Assembly: GCA_019752045.1 (NCBI GenBank) | Contig: JAIEMP010000006.1 | Location: 44,569 to 108,568, forward strand | Source: Chitinophagaceae bacterium | Lineage (GTDB): Bacteria > Bacteroidota > Bacteroidia > Chitinophagales > Chitinophagaceae | Direction of reading: 5' to 3' | DNA length: 64,000 nucleotides | In this document: in pieces, positions 49,882 through 59,087 of the stretch | Layout of the letters: each line of letters starts with the position of its first letter | Position numbering within the stretch: position 1 is the stretch's first letter | Notes under the pieces: generated by a model | What the model saw: the letters and a program-made list of their open reading frames with translations, nothing else | The model's database searches: none | What the model was told of the DNA's origin: nothing | Made by a program: the position numbers and the translations under genes

Positions 49882-50520
49882 ATGAAATTACGAGTGCTTG
49901 TTATTGCTTGCGCATTTACTGTGAATCTGCAGGCTCAAAAAATATTGTTGGAGTTTTCCGGCAGCCATAACATGAGTATTCCACTTGTGAAGGGTGAGGC
50001 AGTGGTCAATAACAGTTATGAAAAAAGAGGGATACATCCTGCTTACTCGATTGGAGTAAGTGGTAAAATCAATAAATGGTTTTATGTGAAATCTGAAATT
50101 GGGTATGCGTCAAATTACTCAGATTTAAACATCACATTTAGAAATAAACAGGGAAATACAGTAAGGCTTGATGAAGATTACAAATCTTCTTCTGTTTATT
50201 TAGCTGTTCTGGCGGAAGCAAGAGGCGGCAATAAATTTCTTTTTGGATATATTAATCTGGGTGTTTCATATTTTTCAATTGTTTCAGGCGTTTTTACCTC
50301 TCAAATAAATACAGGGAGTCAATTTAATCCCGGCGATTTTAACGGAGTAAAAATTGGCCTGATACATAATGCCGGATTTGGTATTAAAGTAAAAAGTATT
50401 GGTCTTTTTACAGGTTATGGTTATAACTATATATTACCCGGTAAGATGAAAACTGAGCTTCCTGCAATAGGGTATTTACAGTTTAATTTCAGGATAGGCG
50501 TTTTATATAATTTGGATTAG
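49882..50520 (+). CDS. Outer membrane beta-barrel-like secreted protein
   Basis: 212 residues. Signal peptide (MKLRVLVIACAFTVNLQAQ). The mature sequence alternates short amphipathic strands and ends with YLQFNFRIGVLYNLD, like the last strand of an outer membrane barrel of the PorT/OmpW-like type. Strands such as HPAYSIGVSGKINKWFYVKS and IGYASNYSDLNITF are consistent with an 8-stranded barrel. Function unknown. It follows the PQQ lipoprotein by 14 bases and probably shares its transcript; the two may form a surface pair. It converges on the DUF4407 gene with 3 bases between stops. Confidence 0.7.
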   Translation: MKLRVLVIACAFTVNLQAQKILLEFSGSHNMSIPLVKGEAVVNNSYEKRGIHPAYSIGVSGKINKWFYVKSEIGYASNYSDLNITFRNKQGNTVRLDEDYKSSSVYLAVLAEARGGNKFLFGYINLGVSYFSIVSGVFTSQINTGSQFNPGDFNGVKIGLIHNAGFGIKVKSIGLFTGYGYNYILPGKMKTELPAIGYLQFNFRIGVLYNLD

Positions 50521-50523
50521 ATT

Positions 50524-51720
50524 TTAATTCTCTGGCCTCCCAATCATCTGCTGCTTAATCTTTTCCCAAAAGCCCTGCACATTTTCATCGTTGCGTTTCC
50601 AGTCTTTTCCAAAATGGTTGAGCTTGGATTTTTGTTCTTCTTTCTGCATGCGGAAAAATTCTTCCATGGTTTCTGTATCCTGCTGCATAGATAATTTATT
50701 GTACAACCGTTTCATGTCCTTTTCATAATCTGCCGTTTCTTCGGCCATGATTTTTTCAAGCGCTTCCCGTTGTTTTACTTTTTCATCGTACACACCTACA
50801 GGTAACAATTTTTTTGCAATGACCGGCATCAGTTCAATCAACATTAAAATCACCAGAATAAGATAGTAACGGAATTGCAATGCAGCATTATCCTTCAGCA
50901 AATTATTCATGGCTTCAATACGTGTTAAAAAACCGGTGTTGAGATAATTGAGAAAATCAACTTCCTGTTTTTTAATGGTTGTTTCCATTTGATTCAATTC
51001 TTCATCAATGGCAGTTATACGCAGTTGTTGTTGGCCTTGCAATGCTTTATATTCTGCATCCAGTTTTTGATACTCATTGCGTTTAGCAATGGCAATATCC
51101 TGAATGCCCACTTTACCGCTGCCGCCACTGCCATCTGTTTCTGCAATAAATTTTTCACGTGCAGTATTCACATCCGCATATTTCAGATCAAGCTCTTTTT
51201 GTATGCCTGTTTTTTCTTTCAACAGTTCATCCTTTCTGTTTTTATACAACAGGTCGAGCTCTGTTCGTTTGGTGAGCTTTCGTTTTTCATTATCAAGCGA
51301 CACCTGCATGTTAATCTCCTTATCAAACATGTAAAGGATGGCAGGCTGTGCCATAAATGTGCCAATGGTTAATGCCAGTAAACCACGAAACAGGAGAGGT
51401 GTAAATTTTCGTTTGTTGAATTGATTGATGCCTTTGATGAGTGCACGGTCAATGGTAAGAATCACAAAGCCCATAAACACACCACTGCTCACATAGAGGA
51501 ATACATTGTCAACAACAGTGGAGAAAAAATAGGTCCAGGCAAGGCTGGCAAATATCCAGGTGGCGAGTACGCTCATACCAACAATGCGGTAGCGGTTCCT
51601 GTCTACCACGCAATCTTTTATCAGTTCTTTTTCGGCTGTTGCCAGCCACCACAATAGTTCATCTGTTTGCGAAGGAGTATACGCATCCCCGGCATACATG
51701 GGAGTAGCCTCTTTGGTCAT
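50524..51720 (-). CDS. DUF4407 membrane protein
   Basis: 398 residues. An N-terminal cytoplasmic segment (DELLWWLATAEKELIKDCVV) and about three helices (about 48-135) precede a long coiled coil (about 140-260) rich in K, E and Q. A fourth helix follows at about 282-303 (RYYLILVILMLIELMPVIAK). The tail is basic and helical. This layout and FASLAWTYFFSTVVDN-type sequence define DUF4407, a Bacteroidota family of unknown function. The coiled coil projects from the inner membrane. The start at 51720 follows from MTKEATPMYAGDAYTPSQTD. It has no operon partner. Confidence 0.85.
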   Translation of the reverse strand: MTKEATPMYAGDAYTPSQTDELLWWLATAEKELIKDCVVDRNRYRIVGMSVLATWIFASLAWTYFFSTVVDNVFLYVSSGVFMGFVILTIDRALIKGINQFNKRKFTPLLFRGLLALTIGTFMAQPAILYMFDKEINMQVSLDNEKRKLTKRTELDLLYKNRKDELLKEKTGIQKELDLKYADVNTAREKFIAETDGSGGSGKVGIQDIAIAKRNEYQKLDAEYKALQGQQQLRITAIDEELNQMETTIKKQEVDFLNYLNTGFLTRIEAMNNLLKDNAALQFRYYLILVILMLIELMPVIAKKLLPVGVYDEKVKQREALEKIMAEETADYEKDMKRLYNKLSMQQDTETMEEFFRMQKEEQKSKLNHFGKDWKRNDENVQGFWEKIKQQMIGRPEN

Positions 51721-51832
51721 AATTGTTGAATTTAAAAGTTGGCTTGGTTAAGGCCGGAACAGCGAACGTGGTTAAAGCAGGAATTAAACGAGCAGTAAAA
51801 GTAGTTATTGTAAAGAAAATGGTAAAACAGCC

Positions 51833-51890
51833 GATAGACGTTAGCCGATAGCTGGTAGCCTTTAGCCGATAGTCTGTAGTCAATAGTTAA
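51833..51890 (+). repeat. AGCCGATAG word repeats upstream of yidC
   Basis: AGCCGATAGACGTTAGCCGATAGCTGGTAGCC and similar words repeat in a row, with the inverse GACTAAAGACTACCGG at 51917-51932. The remaining part of the 269-base gap 51721-51989 holds only the yidC promoter box. Confidence 0.45.
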
Positions 51891-51963
51891 TGCGCTACAG
51901 CAATTCAACATTACCGACTAAAGACTACCGGTTCCTTACTGCCCAAAAATGCCTCCTAAACCC

Positions 51964-51971
51964 TACCTTTG
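51964..51971 (+). promoter_or_regulatory. -7 element (TAnnTTTG) of yidC
   Basis: TACCTTTG ends 18 bases before the yidC start codon. No clear -33 box. Confidence 0.5.
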
Positions 51972-51989
51972 CGGCTCAATTTTAAAAAC

Positions 51990-53843
51990 ATGAATTTCGA
52001 CCGGAATACGATTATTGGTTTTGTTGCAATGATGGTTTTGCTATTTGGCTATATCTTTTTTACCCAACGCCAGCAAGGTGCACTTGAGCAGGATAAACAA
52101 CGTGCTGCTGATTCATTGGCACAAATAGAAGCGGCCAAAAAGAAACTGGTTGATACAGTTGCATTGAAACAGGATGAAAAGAAAAGAGATTCTGCTGCCA
52201 GCTTACAGGCTGCAGGTGGTTTTCAGGCTGCAGGTGCAGGAGCTGAGCAGATCATCGTTGTAGAAAATGAATTGATGAAAGTGAGTTTTACCAGCAAGGG
52301 CGGTTATCCAAAATCTGTAGAACTTAAGAAGTACAAAAAATACGATGGCAAGCAAGTGGTGCTGGGTGGTGCCAATCACCAGCTCATTTATGCCATCAAC
52401 ACCGGCAACAATCAATCGGCACTTACTTCGCAGTTGAACTTTACTGCAGGTGCTGTTACAAAAACAGCCGACGGACAAACCATTCAATTCACAATTGCAG
52501 ATTCAACCGGTCGGTCTGTTGAGCATGCATATACCATTAAGAATAATGATTATCTCATTAGCTGGAATATCAAACTTACAGGTGCTGATAAATTACTAAC
52601 ACAGGGAATTTTAAATCTCAACTGGGATATCACTGCGCAGCAGCAGGAGAAAGATTTGAAATATGAAAAAGGCCAGAGCAATGTGGCATATGTAGAAGAC
52701 AGCGATTATGATTTTGCAGCAGCAGGTACCGGCGACAGTAAAAAACTCGGCGATAAAACAAAATGGGTGGGTGTAAAGCAACAGTTCTTCAATACAACTG
52801 TTATAGCAGGCAATACATTCAGCTATGCAGAAGCCAGCTGGACCGTACCAACTGAAGAAGAAGATTCATTACAAAAAGTAATGGATGTTAAAAGTGTTCT
52901 TCGCTTTAATCTTACCGGTGCATTATCGGCTGTGGTTCCACTACAGTTGTATTACGGCCCTAATGATTATCATGTACTCAAGACGTATAACAACAGTTTA
53001 GAAAGTCATGTGCAACTGGGCTATGGCATTTTTGCTTTTGTAAAATACATCAACCGGTTTGTGGTAATGCCTGTGTTTGATTTCTTTGATAAATACATAG
53101 GCAGTGTTGGTATTGTGATTTTGTTGTTGACATTTTTCATCCGCTTAATCATATCTCCGCTTACTTACAGCAGTTACCTGAGTGGTGCAAAGATGAAAGT
53201 GCTGCGTCCTGAAATTGATGAGTTAAAGAAAAAGCACGGCAGTGATCAGCAGGCCATGAGTATGGAACAGATGAAATTGTTTCGTCAGGCCGGTGTAAAT
53301 CCATTAGGTGGTTGTATCCCTGCATTGTTGCAGATCCCGATCTTCTTTGCGTTGTACAGTTTCTTTAATGCCAATATTGGTTTGCGTGGTGAAAGCTTTT
53401 TGTGGGCACAGGATCTGTCGTCGTACGATACCATTGCTCATCTTCCGTTTAACATTCCTTTTTATGGTGATCATGTAAGTTTGTTTACCATCACCGCAAC
53501 GATCACCAGCTTTTTGATTTCTGCATACAACATGCAAATGACTCCAACGCAGGATAATCCTGTAATGAAGTACATGATCTATTTCTTCCCCATCATGCTG
53601 TTGTTCATCTTTAACAGTTTGCCATCTGCATTAACCTGGTATTATACCGTTTCAAACATTGTAACACTGGTGCTGCAGTTGGTGATTCAAAAGTTTATTA
53701 TCAGTGATGAAAAAATCCATGCAAAAATGCAGGAAAATAAAAAGAAGCCGGTAACCAAATCAAAATGGCAGGAGCGTTTGGAACAGGTGCAGCAGAGCAA
53801 CCAAAAGTTAAAGGATATGCAGAATAAAGGCGGTAAAAAATAA
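51990..53843 (+). CDS. yidC: Membrane protein insertase YidC
   Basis: 617 residues, typical for the Bacteroidota form. The first helix (NFDRNTIIGFVAMMVLLFGY) anchors a large periplasmic beta-sandwich (about 60-340; IIVVENELMKVSFTSKGGYP, NYLISWNIKLTGAD). The insertase core of five helices (about 350-590) contains NRFVVMPVFDFFDKYIGSVG, IRLIISPLTYSSYLSGAKMK and QMKLFRQAGVNPLGGCIPAL, with the conserved arginine in the hydrophilic groove. The tail is basic. It inserts proteins alone or with SecYEG at the inner membrane. Start chosen at 51990, 7 codons inside the open frame. Confidence 0.95.
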   Translation: MNFDRNTIIGFVAMMVLLFGYIFFTQRQQGALEQDKQRAADSLAQIEAAKKKLVDTVALKQDEKKRDSAASLQAAGGFQAAGAGAEQIIVVENELMKVSFTSKGGYPKSVELKKYKKYDGKQVVLGGANHQLIYAINTGNNQSALTSQLNFTAGAVTKTADGQTIQFTIADSTGRSVEHAYTIKNNDYLISWNIKLTGADKLLTQGILNLNWDITAQQQEKDLKYEKGQSNVAYVEDSDYDFAAAGTGDSKKLGDKTKWVGVKQQFFNTTVIAGNTFSYAEASWTVPTEEEDSLQKVMDVKSVLRFNLTGALSAVVPLQLYYGPNDYHVLKTYNNSLESHVQLGYGIFAFVKYINRFVVMPVFDFFDKYIGSVGIVILLLTFFIRLIISPLTYSSYLSGAKMKVLRPEIDELKKKHGSDQQAMSMEQMKLFRQAGVNPLGGCIPALLQIPIFFALYSFFNANIGLRGESFLWAQDLSSYDTIAHLPFNIPFYGDHVSLFTITATITSFLISAYNMQMTPTQDNPVMKYMIYFFPIMLLFIFNSLPSALTWYYTVSNIVTLVLQLVIQKFIISDEKIHAKMQENKKKPVTKSKWQERLEQVQQSNQKLKDMQNKGGKK

Positions 53844-53861
53844 AATTAACAGCAGTTATAC

Positions 53862-53890
53862 AACCCCGGTCACACAACCGGGGTTTTTTT
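53862..53890 (+). terminator. Terminator of yidC
   Basis: AACCCCGGT, loop CACACA, ACCGGGGTT followed by T. Confidence 0.87.
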
Positions 53891-53957
53891 ATCTTCACCT
53901 GATGCAACTTGGTCTGGTATTTTTATATCTTTAACCTGTACAGAATCAACAAAAACT

Positions 53958-54626
53958 ATGAAGCAGATGATTAAGATTGGATGGATGTTTGGATTAGTAA
54001 TGCTGGCAGCTCAGGCACAGGCTCAACAGGCGTACAGTGAGGGGGTAGTTGTTTACAATGTAATTGTAAATACCGGTAATAACGAAGCGAAGGCTGCTGA
54101 TTTACTCGATGGCGCTACACAAAAAATCTGGTTCAAAGGTGTCAATACACGTACAGAGCTTACAAGTATTTTAGGTAAAACAATTACACTGCATGATTCA
54201 AAAGCAGGCAATGCCGTGGTGATGAACGAATACGGAGATCAGAAAATACTTATCCGCATGACAAAAGAAAACTATCAGGACCGTAACAGTAAATATGCAG
54301 GCATCCAATATGAGTTTTTGCCCGATACCAAAAAAATTCTTGGTTATAACTGTAAACTGGCCATTGCAAAAATGAAGGATGGCTCAACGTTCAGAGTGTA
54401 TTACACTCCTGAAATTGCTTTCCAGAATAAAGATTATGGTGTACAGTTTCAGAACCTGCCCGGTTTTCCGTTGGAATACGAATCGGAATTGGGTAAAATG
54501 AAAGTCACTTACATTGCAGACAAGGTGAGTTTTGATCCCGTTGCAGCAGCTCTGTACGATGTACCCAAATCAGGTTACAGAGAAATGACCTACGAGCAGG
54601 TAAAAAATGCAAGAAGCAAAAATTAA
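53958..54626 (+). CDS. GLPGLI-family / DUF4412-like secreted protein
   Basis: 222 residues. Signal peptide (WMFGLVMLAAQAQAQQ). The mature part has AYSEGVVVYNVIVNTGNN, IRMTKENYQDRNSKYAGIQYE-like sequence, TKKILGYNCKLAIAKMKDGS and FQNLPGFPLEYESELGKMKV, the last being the family motif around GLPGLI. The protein is exported; the function of the family is unknown though it is abundant in Bacteroidota. It is flanked by terminators on both sides, so it is transcribed alone. The start follows a T-rich gap after yidC. Confidence 0.83.
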   Translation: MKQMIKIGWMFGLVMLAAQAQAQQAYSEGVVVYNVIVNTGNNEAKAADLLDGATQKIWFKGVNTRTELTSILGKTITLHDSKAGNAVVMNEYGDQKILIRMTKENYQDRNSKYAGIQYEFLPDTKKILGYNCKLAIAKMKDGSTFRVYYTPEIAFQNKDYGVQFQNLPGFPLEYESELGKMKVTYIADKVSFDPVAAALYDVPKSGYREMTYEQVKNARSKN

Positions 54627-54650
54627 ATCAAGAGAATAGATGTAAAATAA

Positions 54651-54677
54651 AAAAAACCTCCAAGCGGAGGTTTTTTT
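54651..54677. terminator. Hairpin between GLPGLI gene and the convergent small gene
   Basis: CCTCC pairs with GGAGG around AAGC, within A and T runs on the two sides. Confidence 0.78.
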
Positions 54678-54679
54678 AT

Positions 54680-55033
54680 TTATCTGTTTTCTTTTTGAGG
54701 AGTTTTAAATTTCGTGAAGATCACTTTCTGTTTTACCGGTAATACATACAGGCTGTTGCCTTTTTGAAACCGGATACTGTTACCATGCATCACCAACGTA
54801 TTAGAAGAATTGGTTGAAAAACTCAGTCCACTTCTGAAACGGTAACCGTTGTTAAAACTGAGCGGACTGTTTTTTAAACTTAAAGTAGTAACAGGAGCTT
54901 TCTTTGCATTTTTATTTTTACCGCCACCGGTAGAAAATGTTGCAGATGATGCTGAATGTAACATGGCAAAACATCCAATCAACAGTAAACTGTTTCTCAG
55001 CAATTTTGATAAAGAGGTTGTTTTGGTTTGCAT
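54680..55033 (-). CDS. Small secreted protein of unknown function
   Basis: 117 residues. An N-terminal stretch SLSKLLRNSLLLIGCFAMLH followed by SASSA looks like a signal peptide. The mature part is basic and rich in S, T, N and K with no motif: KAPVTTLSLKNSPLSFNNGY and FQKGNSLYVLPVKQKVIFTK. I do not recognise a family. Coding is supported by the signal peptide, the absence of a better reading frame and a terminator at its end. The sequence upstream is AT-rich. Confidence 0.6.
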   Translation of the reverse strand: MQTKTTSLSKLLRNSLLLIGCFAMLHSASSATFSTGGGKNKNAKKAPVTTLSLKNSPLSFNNGYRFRSGLSFSTNSSNTLVMHGNSIRFQKGNSLYVLPVKQKVIFTKFKTPQKENR

Positions 55034-55181
55034 GTTGTTACAAATTTATGAATTAATAATCGGGCTTTCCCAACCACCTGTCATTATTTTATATTTATAT
55101 TAACGTATGTTGATAACTAAATGTTACATGCCTGTGGTAATTTTTCTTGAATTAAGGCTAACTTAGAATAACCCCATCTAA

Positions 55182-56603
55182 ATGAAGCAAAATCCTTTCC
55201 GCCAAGACAGAGAAGAAATCAAAGAACTGCTCCGTTTATTCGAAAACCTCAAAAACGGCCGTTCCCATTCATTTTTAGAAGAAGAAGCGTTTGAAAAACT
55301 GATCGATTATTTTGATGAAAAAGAAGATATGGCTCAGGCTATGCAGGCTGCCGAGCTGGGGGTAGAGATTTATCCGTATTCTTCAGCCCTGCTTCTCAAA
55401 AAAGCCGATCTGCTGCTGGCTGCCCGCCAATATAAACAGGCACTCGAAATTCTGGAACAGGCAGAACTGCTTGACAGTAACGACATCAATCTGTTTATTC
55501 TTAAAACCGATGCTTACCTGGCCCTTGACCAGCAAAGTAAAGCGGTGGAGGTGCTTCAGGAAGGGCTGGAATTATTTACAGGAGAAGAACGCATTGAATT
55601 GTTGTTTGAATTAGCCGATGTGTACGATGATTATGAAGAATTTGAAAAAGTATTCGACTGCCTCAAGTTAGTACTGGAAGAGGAGCCCACCAATGAAGAA
55701 GCGCTTTATAAAATCTGTTTCTGGACCGATTTCACAGGCCGCAACGAAGAATCCATTCGTTTGCACCTCAACATTATTAACGATTATCCCTACAGTGAGC
55801 TGGCATGGTTTAACCTCGGTGCAGCCTATCAGGGTTTGAAGTTGTATGAAAAGTCAATTGATGCCTACATGTACTGTATTGCCATTGATGAAAAGTTTGA
55901 TTATGCCTACCGCAACATTGGTGATGCTTACATCCGCCTGCGCAAGTATAAAGAGGCCATCGAAATGCTTGAAAAAGTACTGGAACTGAGCCGGCCCGAA
56001 GAAGTGATCCATGAAGCCATTGGTTATTGTTACGACCGGATGGCACAATATGCCCAGGCCCGTTTTCATTACCGCAAGGCCTCTCACATGAATCCCGACG
56101 ACAGCAAGTTGTTTTATAAAATTGCCTGCACCTATATGAACGAGGGGCAGTATGAAAGTGCCATCAAACAATTGCAACAGGCATTAAAAATTCATCGCCT
56201 CCAACCTGATTATAATCTGGCCATGGGGATGGCTTTTGCAGAACTGGAACGATACAAAGAAGCGGTTGAATATTTTGCTCATGTCATTAAACAACGGCCT
56301 AAGAGTGTGAAAGGATGGAGTGCCATGCTGGAGTGTATGCTCAAATCAAACATGCTTGATAATGCAGATGAATACGCCTGTGCAGCATATGAAGCAACCG
56401 GCGGCAAACCTATTTTTATCTTTTACAGGGCTGCAGTTTTCTTTGCAACTGGTAAAACCAAGCAGGCTATACATCAACTGGAAACAGCTATGGCAACAGC
56501 ACCTAAAATGATTAAAAAACTCATTGAACTGCAACCAAAAATTTTGCAGCACCCTCAGGTGGTAGATTTAATTGCACGCTATAAACGTTCCCGCTCTATT
56601 TAA
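55182..56603 (+). CDS. Tetratricopeptide-repeat protein
   Basis: 473 residues, no signal peptide, so probably cytoplasmic. The N-terminal acidic region is followed by about eleven TPRs or TPR-like helices from about residue 45 to the end, with units such as AALLLKKADLLLAARQYKQA, GLKLYEKSIDAYMYCIAIDE, DAYIRLRKYKEAIEMLEKVL and GMAFAELERYKEAVEYFAHV. TPRs make protein contacts; no catalytic domain is seen. The partner is unknown. It is placed upstream of comA-aroE and separated from comA by a promoter. Confidence 0.88.
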   Translation: MKQNPFRQDREEIKELLRLFENLKNGRSHSFLEEEAFEKLIDYFDEKEDMAQAMQAAELGVEIYPYSSALLLKKADLLLAARQYKQALEILEQAELLDSNDINLFILKTDAYLALDQQSKAVEVLQEGLELFTGEERIELLFELADVYDDYEEFEKVFDCLKLVLEEEPTNEEALYKICFWTDFTGRNEESIRLHLNIINDYPYSELAWFNLGAAYQGLKLYEKSIDAYMYCIAIDEKFDYAYRNIGDAYIRLRKYKEAIEMLEKVLELSRPEEVIHEAIGYCYDRMAQYAQARFHYRKASHMNPDDSKLFYKIACTYMNEGQYESAIKQLQQALKIHRLQPDYNLAMGMAFAELERYKEAVEYFAHVIKQRPKSVKGWSAMLECMLKSNMLDNADEYACAAYEATGGKPIFIFYRAAVFFATGKTKQAIHQLETAMATAPKMIKKLIELQPKILQHPQVVDLIARYKRSRSI

Positions 56604-56645
56604 TTTAGTGAGTACAGCAGGTTTTTAACCTGATATAAATCATAC

Positions 56646-56675
56646 TTGCGGGTTGAACTTGCTTTCCTATTTTTG
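56646..56675 (+). promoter_or_regulatory. Promoter upstream of comA-like gene (TTG-N19-TAnnTTTG)
   Basis: TTG at 56646-56648 is followed after 19 bases by TATTTTTG at 56668-56675. The start codon lies 23 bases later. Confidence 0.6.
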
Positions 56676-56698
56676 CGCCTGTCTTAAAACAATCGTTC

Positions 56699-57460
56699 AT
56701 GAATTTTAATCTATCACAAATTCCGGAAAGAAATAAGAAGCCAAGAAACCATGGTATCACTATGGTCATGGATAAGGGGTTAAGCGTGGAAGAAGCCAAG
56801 AACTTTATGAGTATTGCTGAACCGCATGTAGATATTGTAAAGCTGGGTTTCGGCACATCTTTCGTTACACCAAACCTCAAACAAAAGCTGGAAGTGTATG
56901 CTTCTTATAATATTCCCGTTTATTTTGGCGGTACGTTGTTTGAAGCTTTTTTGATCCGTAATCAATTTGAAGATTACATCAGTGTGTGCAAAGAATTTGG
57001 TGTGAGTTATATGGAAGTGAGTGATGGTTCCATTGAAATACCGCATGCAGAAAAATGCGGTTACATTGAAAAATTAACCAAACACGGAATAGTTTTGAGT
57101 GAAGTGGGAAGTAAAGACGCTGCACATATTATTCCCCCTTACAAATGGATTGAGTTGATGCGGGCAGAACTTGAAGCCGGATCAACGTATGTAATTGCAG
57201 AAGCCAGAGAAGCAGGTAATGTAGGTATTTACCGTGGCAGCGGAGAAGTAAGAGAGGGTCTTGTACAGGAAATTCTCACACAAATTCCCGAAGAGAAAAT
57301 TATCTGGGAAGCACCGCAAAAAGCACAACAGCTTTATTTTATTGAATTAATAGGCGCCAACGTTAACCTGGGCAATATTGCACCTTCCGAAGTAATACCG
57401 CTTGAAACCATGCGGCTTGGATTAAGAGGCGATACATTTCATATGTTCCTCGATAAATAA
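56699..57460 (+). CDS. comA: Phosphosulfolactate synthase (ComA-like)
   Basis: 253 residues. ComA is a TIM-barrel enzyme that adds sulfite to phosphoenolpyruvate to give 3-phosphosulfolactate. Motifs: GITMVMDKGLSVEEAKNFMS, DIVKLGFGTSFVTPNLKQKL, IPVYFGGTLFEAFLIRNQFE, MEVSDGSIEIPHAEKCGYIE, and EAREAGNVGIYRGSGEVREG. In archaea this begins coenzyme M synthesis and in Bacillus it makes spore sulfolactate. In this phylum a role in sulfonate or sulfonolipid supply is possible (inference). The gene is 8 bases upstream of aroE with which it probably forms an operon. Confidence 0.87.
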   Translation: MNFNLSQIPERNKKPRNHGITMVMDKGLSVEEAKNFMSIAEPHVDIVKLGFGTSFVTPNLKQKLEVYASYNIPVYFGGTLFEAFLIRNQFEDYISVCKEFGVSYMEVSDGSIEIPHAEKCGYIEKLTKHGIVLSEVGSKDAAHIIPPYKWIELMRAELEAGSTYVIAEAREAGNVGIYRGSGEVREGLVQEILTQIPEEKIIWEAPQKAQQLYFIELIGANVNLGNIAPSEVIPLETMRLGLRGDTFHMFLDK

Positions 57461-57468
57461 AGTAACTA

Positions 57469-58203
57469 ATGAAACAGTTTGGTTTAATCGGCTATCCGTT
57501 GTCGCATTCCTTTTCTAAGAATTATTTTACAAAAAAGTTTCAGGATGAAGGAATAGCAAACTGCCGGTATGAATTATTCCCGATTAAAACCATCACTGAG
57601 TTAAACATACTGTTGCAACAGGAAAATGAGCTGCAGGGTTTAAATGTTACCATCCCTTACAAAGAAACTGTATTACCCTTTCTTCAACATGTTTCACCGG
57701 CTGTTGCTGAAATTGGTGCCTGTAACTGCATTCGTATAAAGGATGGGCAACTCGAAGGCTTTAATACAGATGTAATTGGATTTGAGCAAACACTGCAGCC
57801 ATTACTCATGCCACAGCACACAAAAGCACTGATACTGGGCACTGGTGGTGCAGCAAAGGCAGTTGCCTGGGTGCTGAAGCAAAAAGGAATTCATTATCAG
57901 TATGTATCCCGAACTCAGGGGGAGGGCCGCATGACTTATGAAGAATTGAATGCTAACGTATTGAGTAGTTATACCATTATTATCAATACAACACCTTTGG
58001 GAATGCAACCAAACATCCATCAGAAACCATCATTGCCCTATACTCTTCTTACGCAGCAACATCTTTGTTATGATCTGATTTATAATCCATCAAAAACAAA
58101 CTTTTTACTGGAAGCAGAAAAACAAGGTGCTGTAATAAAGAACGGAGAAGACATGCTGATCATACAGGCTGAAGAGAGCTGGAAGATCTGGAATGCCCAA
58201 TGA
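57469..58203 (+). CDS. aroE: Shikimate dehydrogenase
   Basis: 244 residues, slightly shorter than the E. coli enzyme (272). Reduces dehydroshikimate to shikimate with NADPH. Substrate-side motifs are GLIGYPLSHSFSKNYFTKKF and NVTIPYKETVLPFL (catalytic lysine), with ACNCIR and NTDVIGFEQTL. The cofactor loop is LILGTGGAAKAVAWVLKQKG. The C-terminal helix EDMLIIQAEESWKIW closes the domain. It follows comA by 8 bases. The remaining shikimate pathway genes are not in the window. Confidence 0.93.
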   Translation: MKQFGLIGYPLSHSFSKNYFTKKFQDEGIANCRYELFPIKTITELNILLQQENELQGLNVTIPYKETVLPFLQHVSPAVAEIGACNCIRIKDGQLEGFNTDVIGFEQTLQPLLMPQHTKALILGTGGAAKAVAWVLKQKGIHYQYVSRTQGEGRMTYEELNANVLSSYTIIINTTPLGMQPNIHQKPSLPYTLLTQQHLCYDLIYNPSKTNFLLEAEKQGAVIKNGEDMLIIQAEESWKIWNAQ

Positions 58204-58252
58204 TAAGGAATGGGAGAGACTCATTTAAGTTTTTTGATTGAACTAAACCGCT

Positions 58253-59083
58253 TTGATGCAAGTGAAATATATTTTATTCCTGCTGTTACTTTTTTCAACA
58301 CTAACAAGTGCTGCCCAGACCGATGAAGCAGGGGAGTTGCTGAAGAGTGCTGTGCGGTTAAAGAAAGAAGGTAAATGCAGTAATGCTGTGGAGCTGTTGA
58401 AAAAAGCTTTAGCTCTAAAACCTGGCTATAGTGCAGCACTTTACGAACTGGGCTGGTGTTACAATGAACTGCAGCGTTATGAAGAAGCGCTCACTGTATT
58501 ACAACAGGCAAGGCAGACAGAGCACAGTAACCATAAAATTATTTATGAAATCGGGTTTGCAAAAATGAAGCTTGGTAAACAAGAAGAAGCTTTGGAAGAT
58601 TTTAACCAGGTGCTCAATTTCAATCCTTCTTTTGCAAAAGCGTATAGTGCAAGAGCTAATCTGTATAAAGATGTACAGAAGAATACGGCTGCAGCTCTTG
58701 CCGATTTTCTGAAAGCTTCCGCATTGGATACTGCTGCTGTTAATCATTATTACTGGATTGGCTGGTGTTATAATGATTTGGGCAGGTATGGTGAAGCCTT
58801 GCCTTATCTGAAAAAAGCAATTGAACTCGACAACAGAAACGAACTGTATTATACCGAGATCGGTTTCTCCTTTTTTTCTCTGGAGCGATACGATGAAGCA
58901 TTACTTCACCTGCAAAAAGCAGATGCACTAAAACCTGATCTGGAAACAACACTGTATTACATGGGAATGTGTTATGTAAAGCAAAATAAAAAAGCAGATG
59001 CATTGAAAAAGTATAATGAACTCAATGCAATGAAAAGTAATTATGCATCCGGTTTGCTAAATGAAATAAAATTAATGAAGTAA
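58253..59083 (+). CDS. Secreted tetratricopeptide-repeat protein
   Basis: 276 residues. Signal peptide (QVKYILFLLLLFSTLTSAAQ), then about seven TPRs: ELLKSAVRLKKEGKCSNAVE, LKPGYSAALYELGWCYNELQ, YEIGFAKMKLGKQEEALEDF, YYWIGWCYNDLGRYGEALPY and LYYMGMCYVKQNKKADALKK. Repeats continue to the end. Periplasmic or surface location is likely. No catalytic domain and no neighbour that explains its role. Two alternative ATG codons are adjacent at the start. It converges with the thioesterase gene, 4 bases between stops. Confidence 0.85.
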   Translation: MMQVKYILFLLLLFSTLTSAAQTDEAGELLKSAVRLKKEGKCSNAVELLKKALALKPGYSAALYELGWCYNELQRYEEALTVLQQARQTEHSNHKIIYEIGFAKMKLGKQEEALEDFNQVLNFNPSFAKAYSARANLYKDVQKNTAAALADFLKASALDTAAVNHYYWIGWCYNDLGRYGEALPYLKKAIELDNRNELYYTEIGFSFFSLERYDEALLHLQKADALKPDLETTLYYMGMCYVKQNKKADALKKYNELNAMKSNYASGLLNEIKLMK

Positions 59084-59087
59084 GAGT

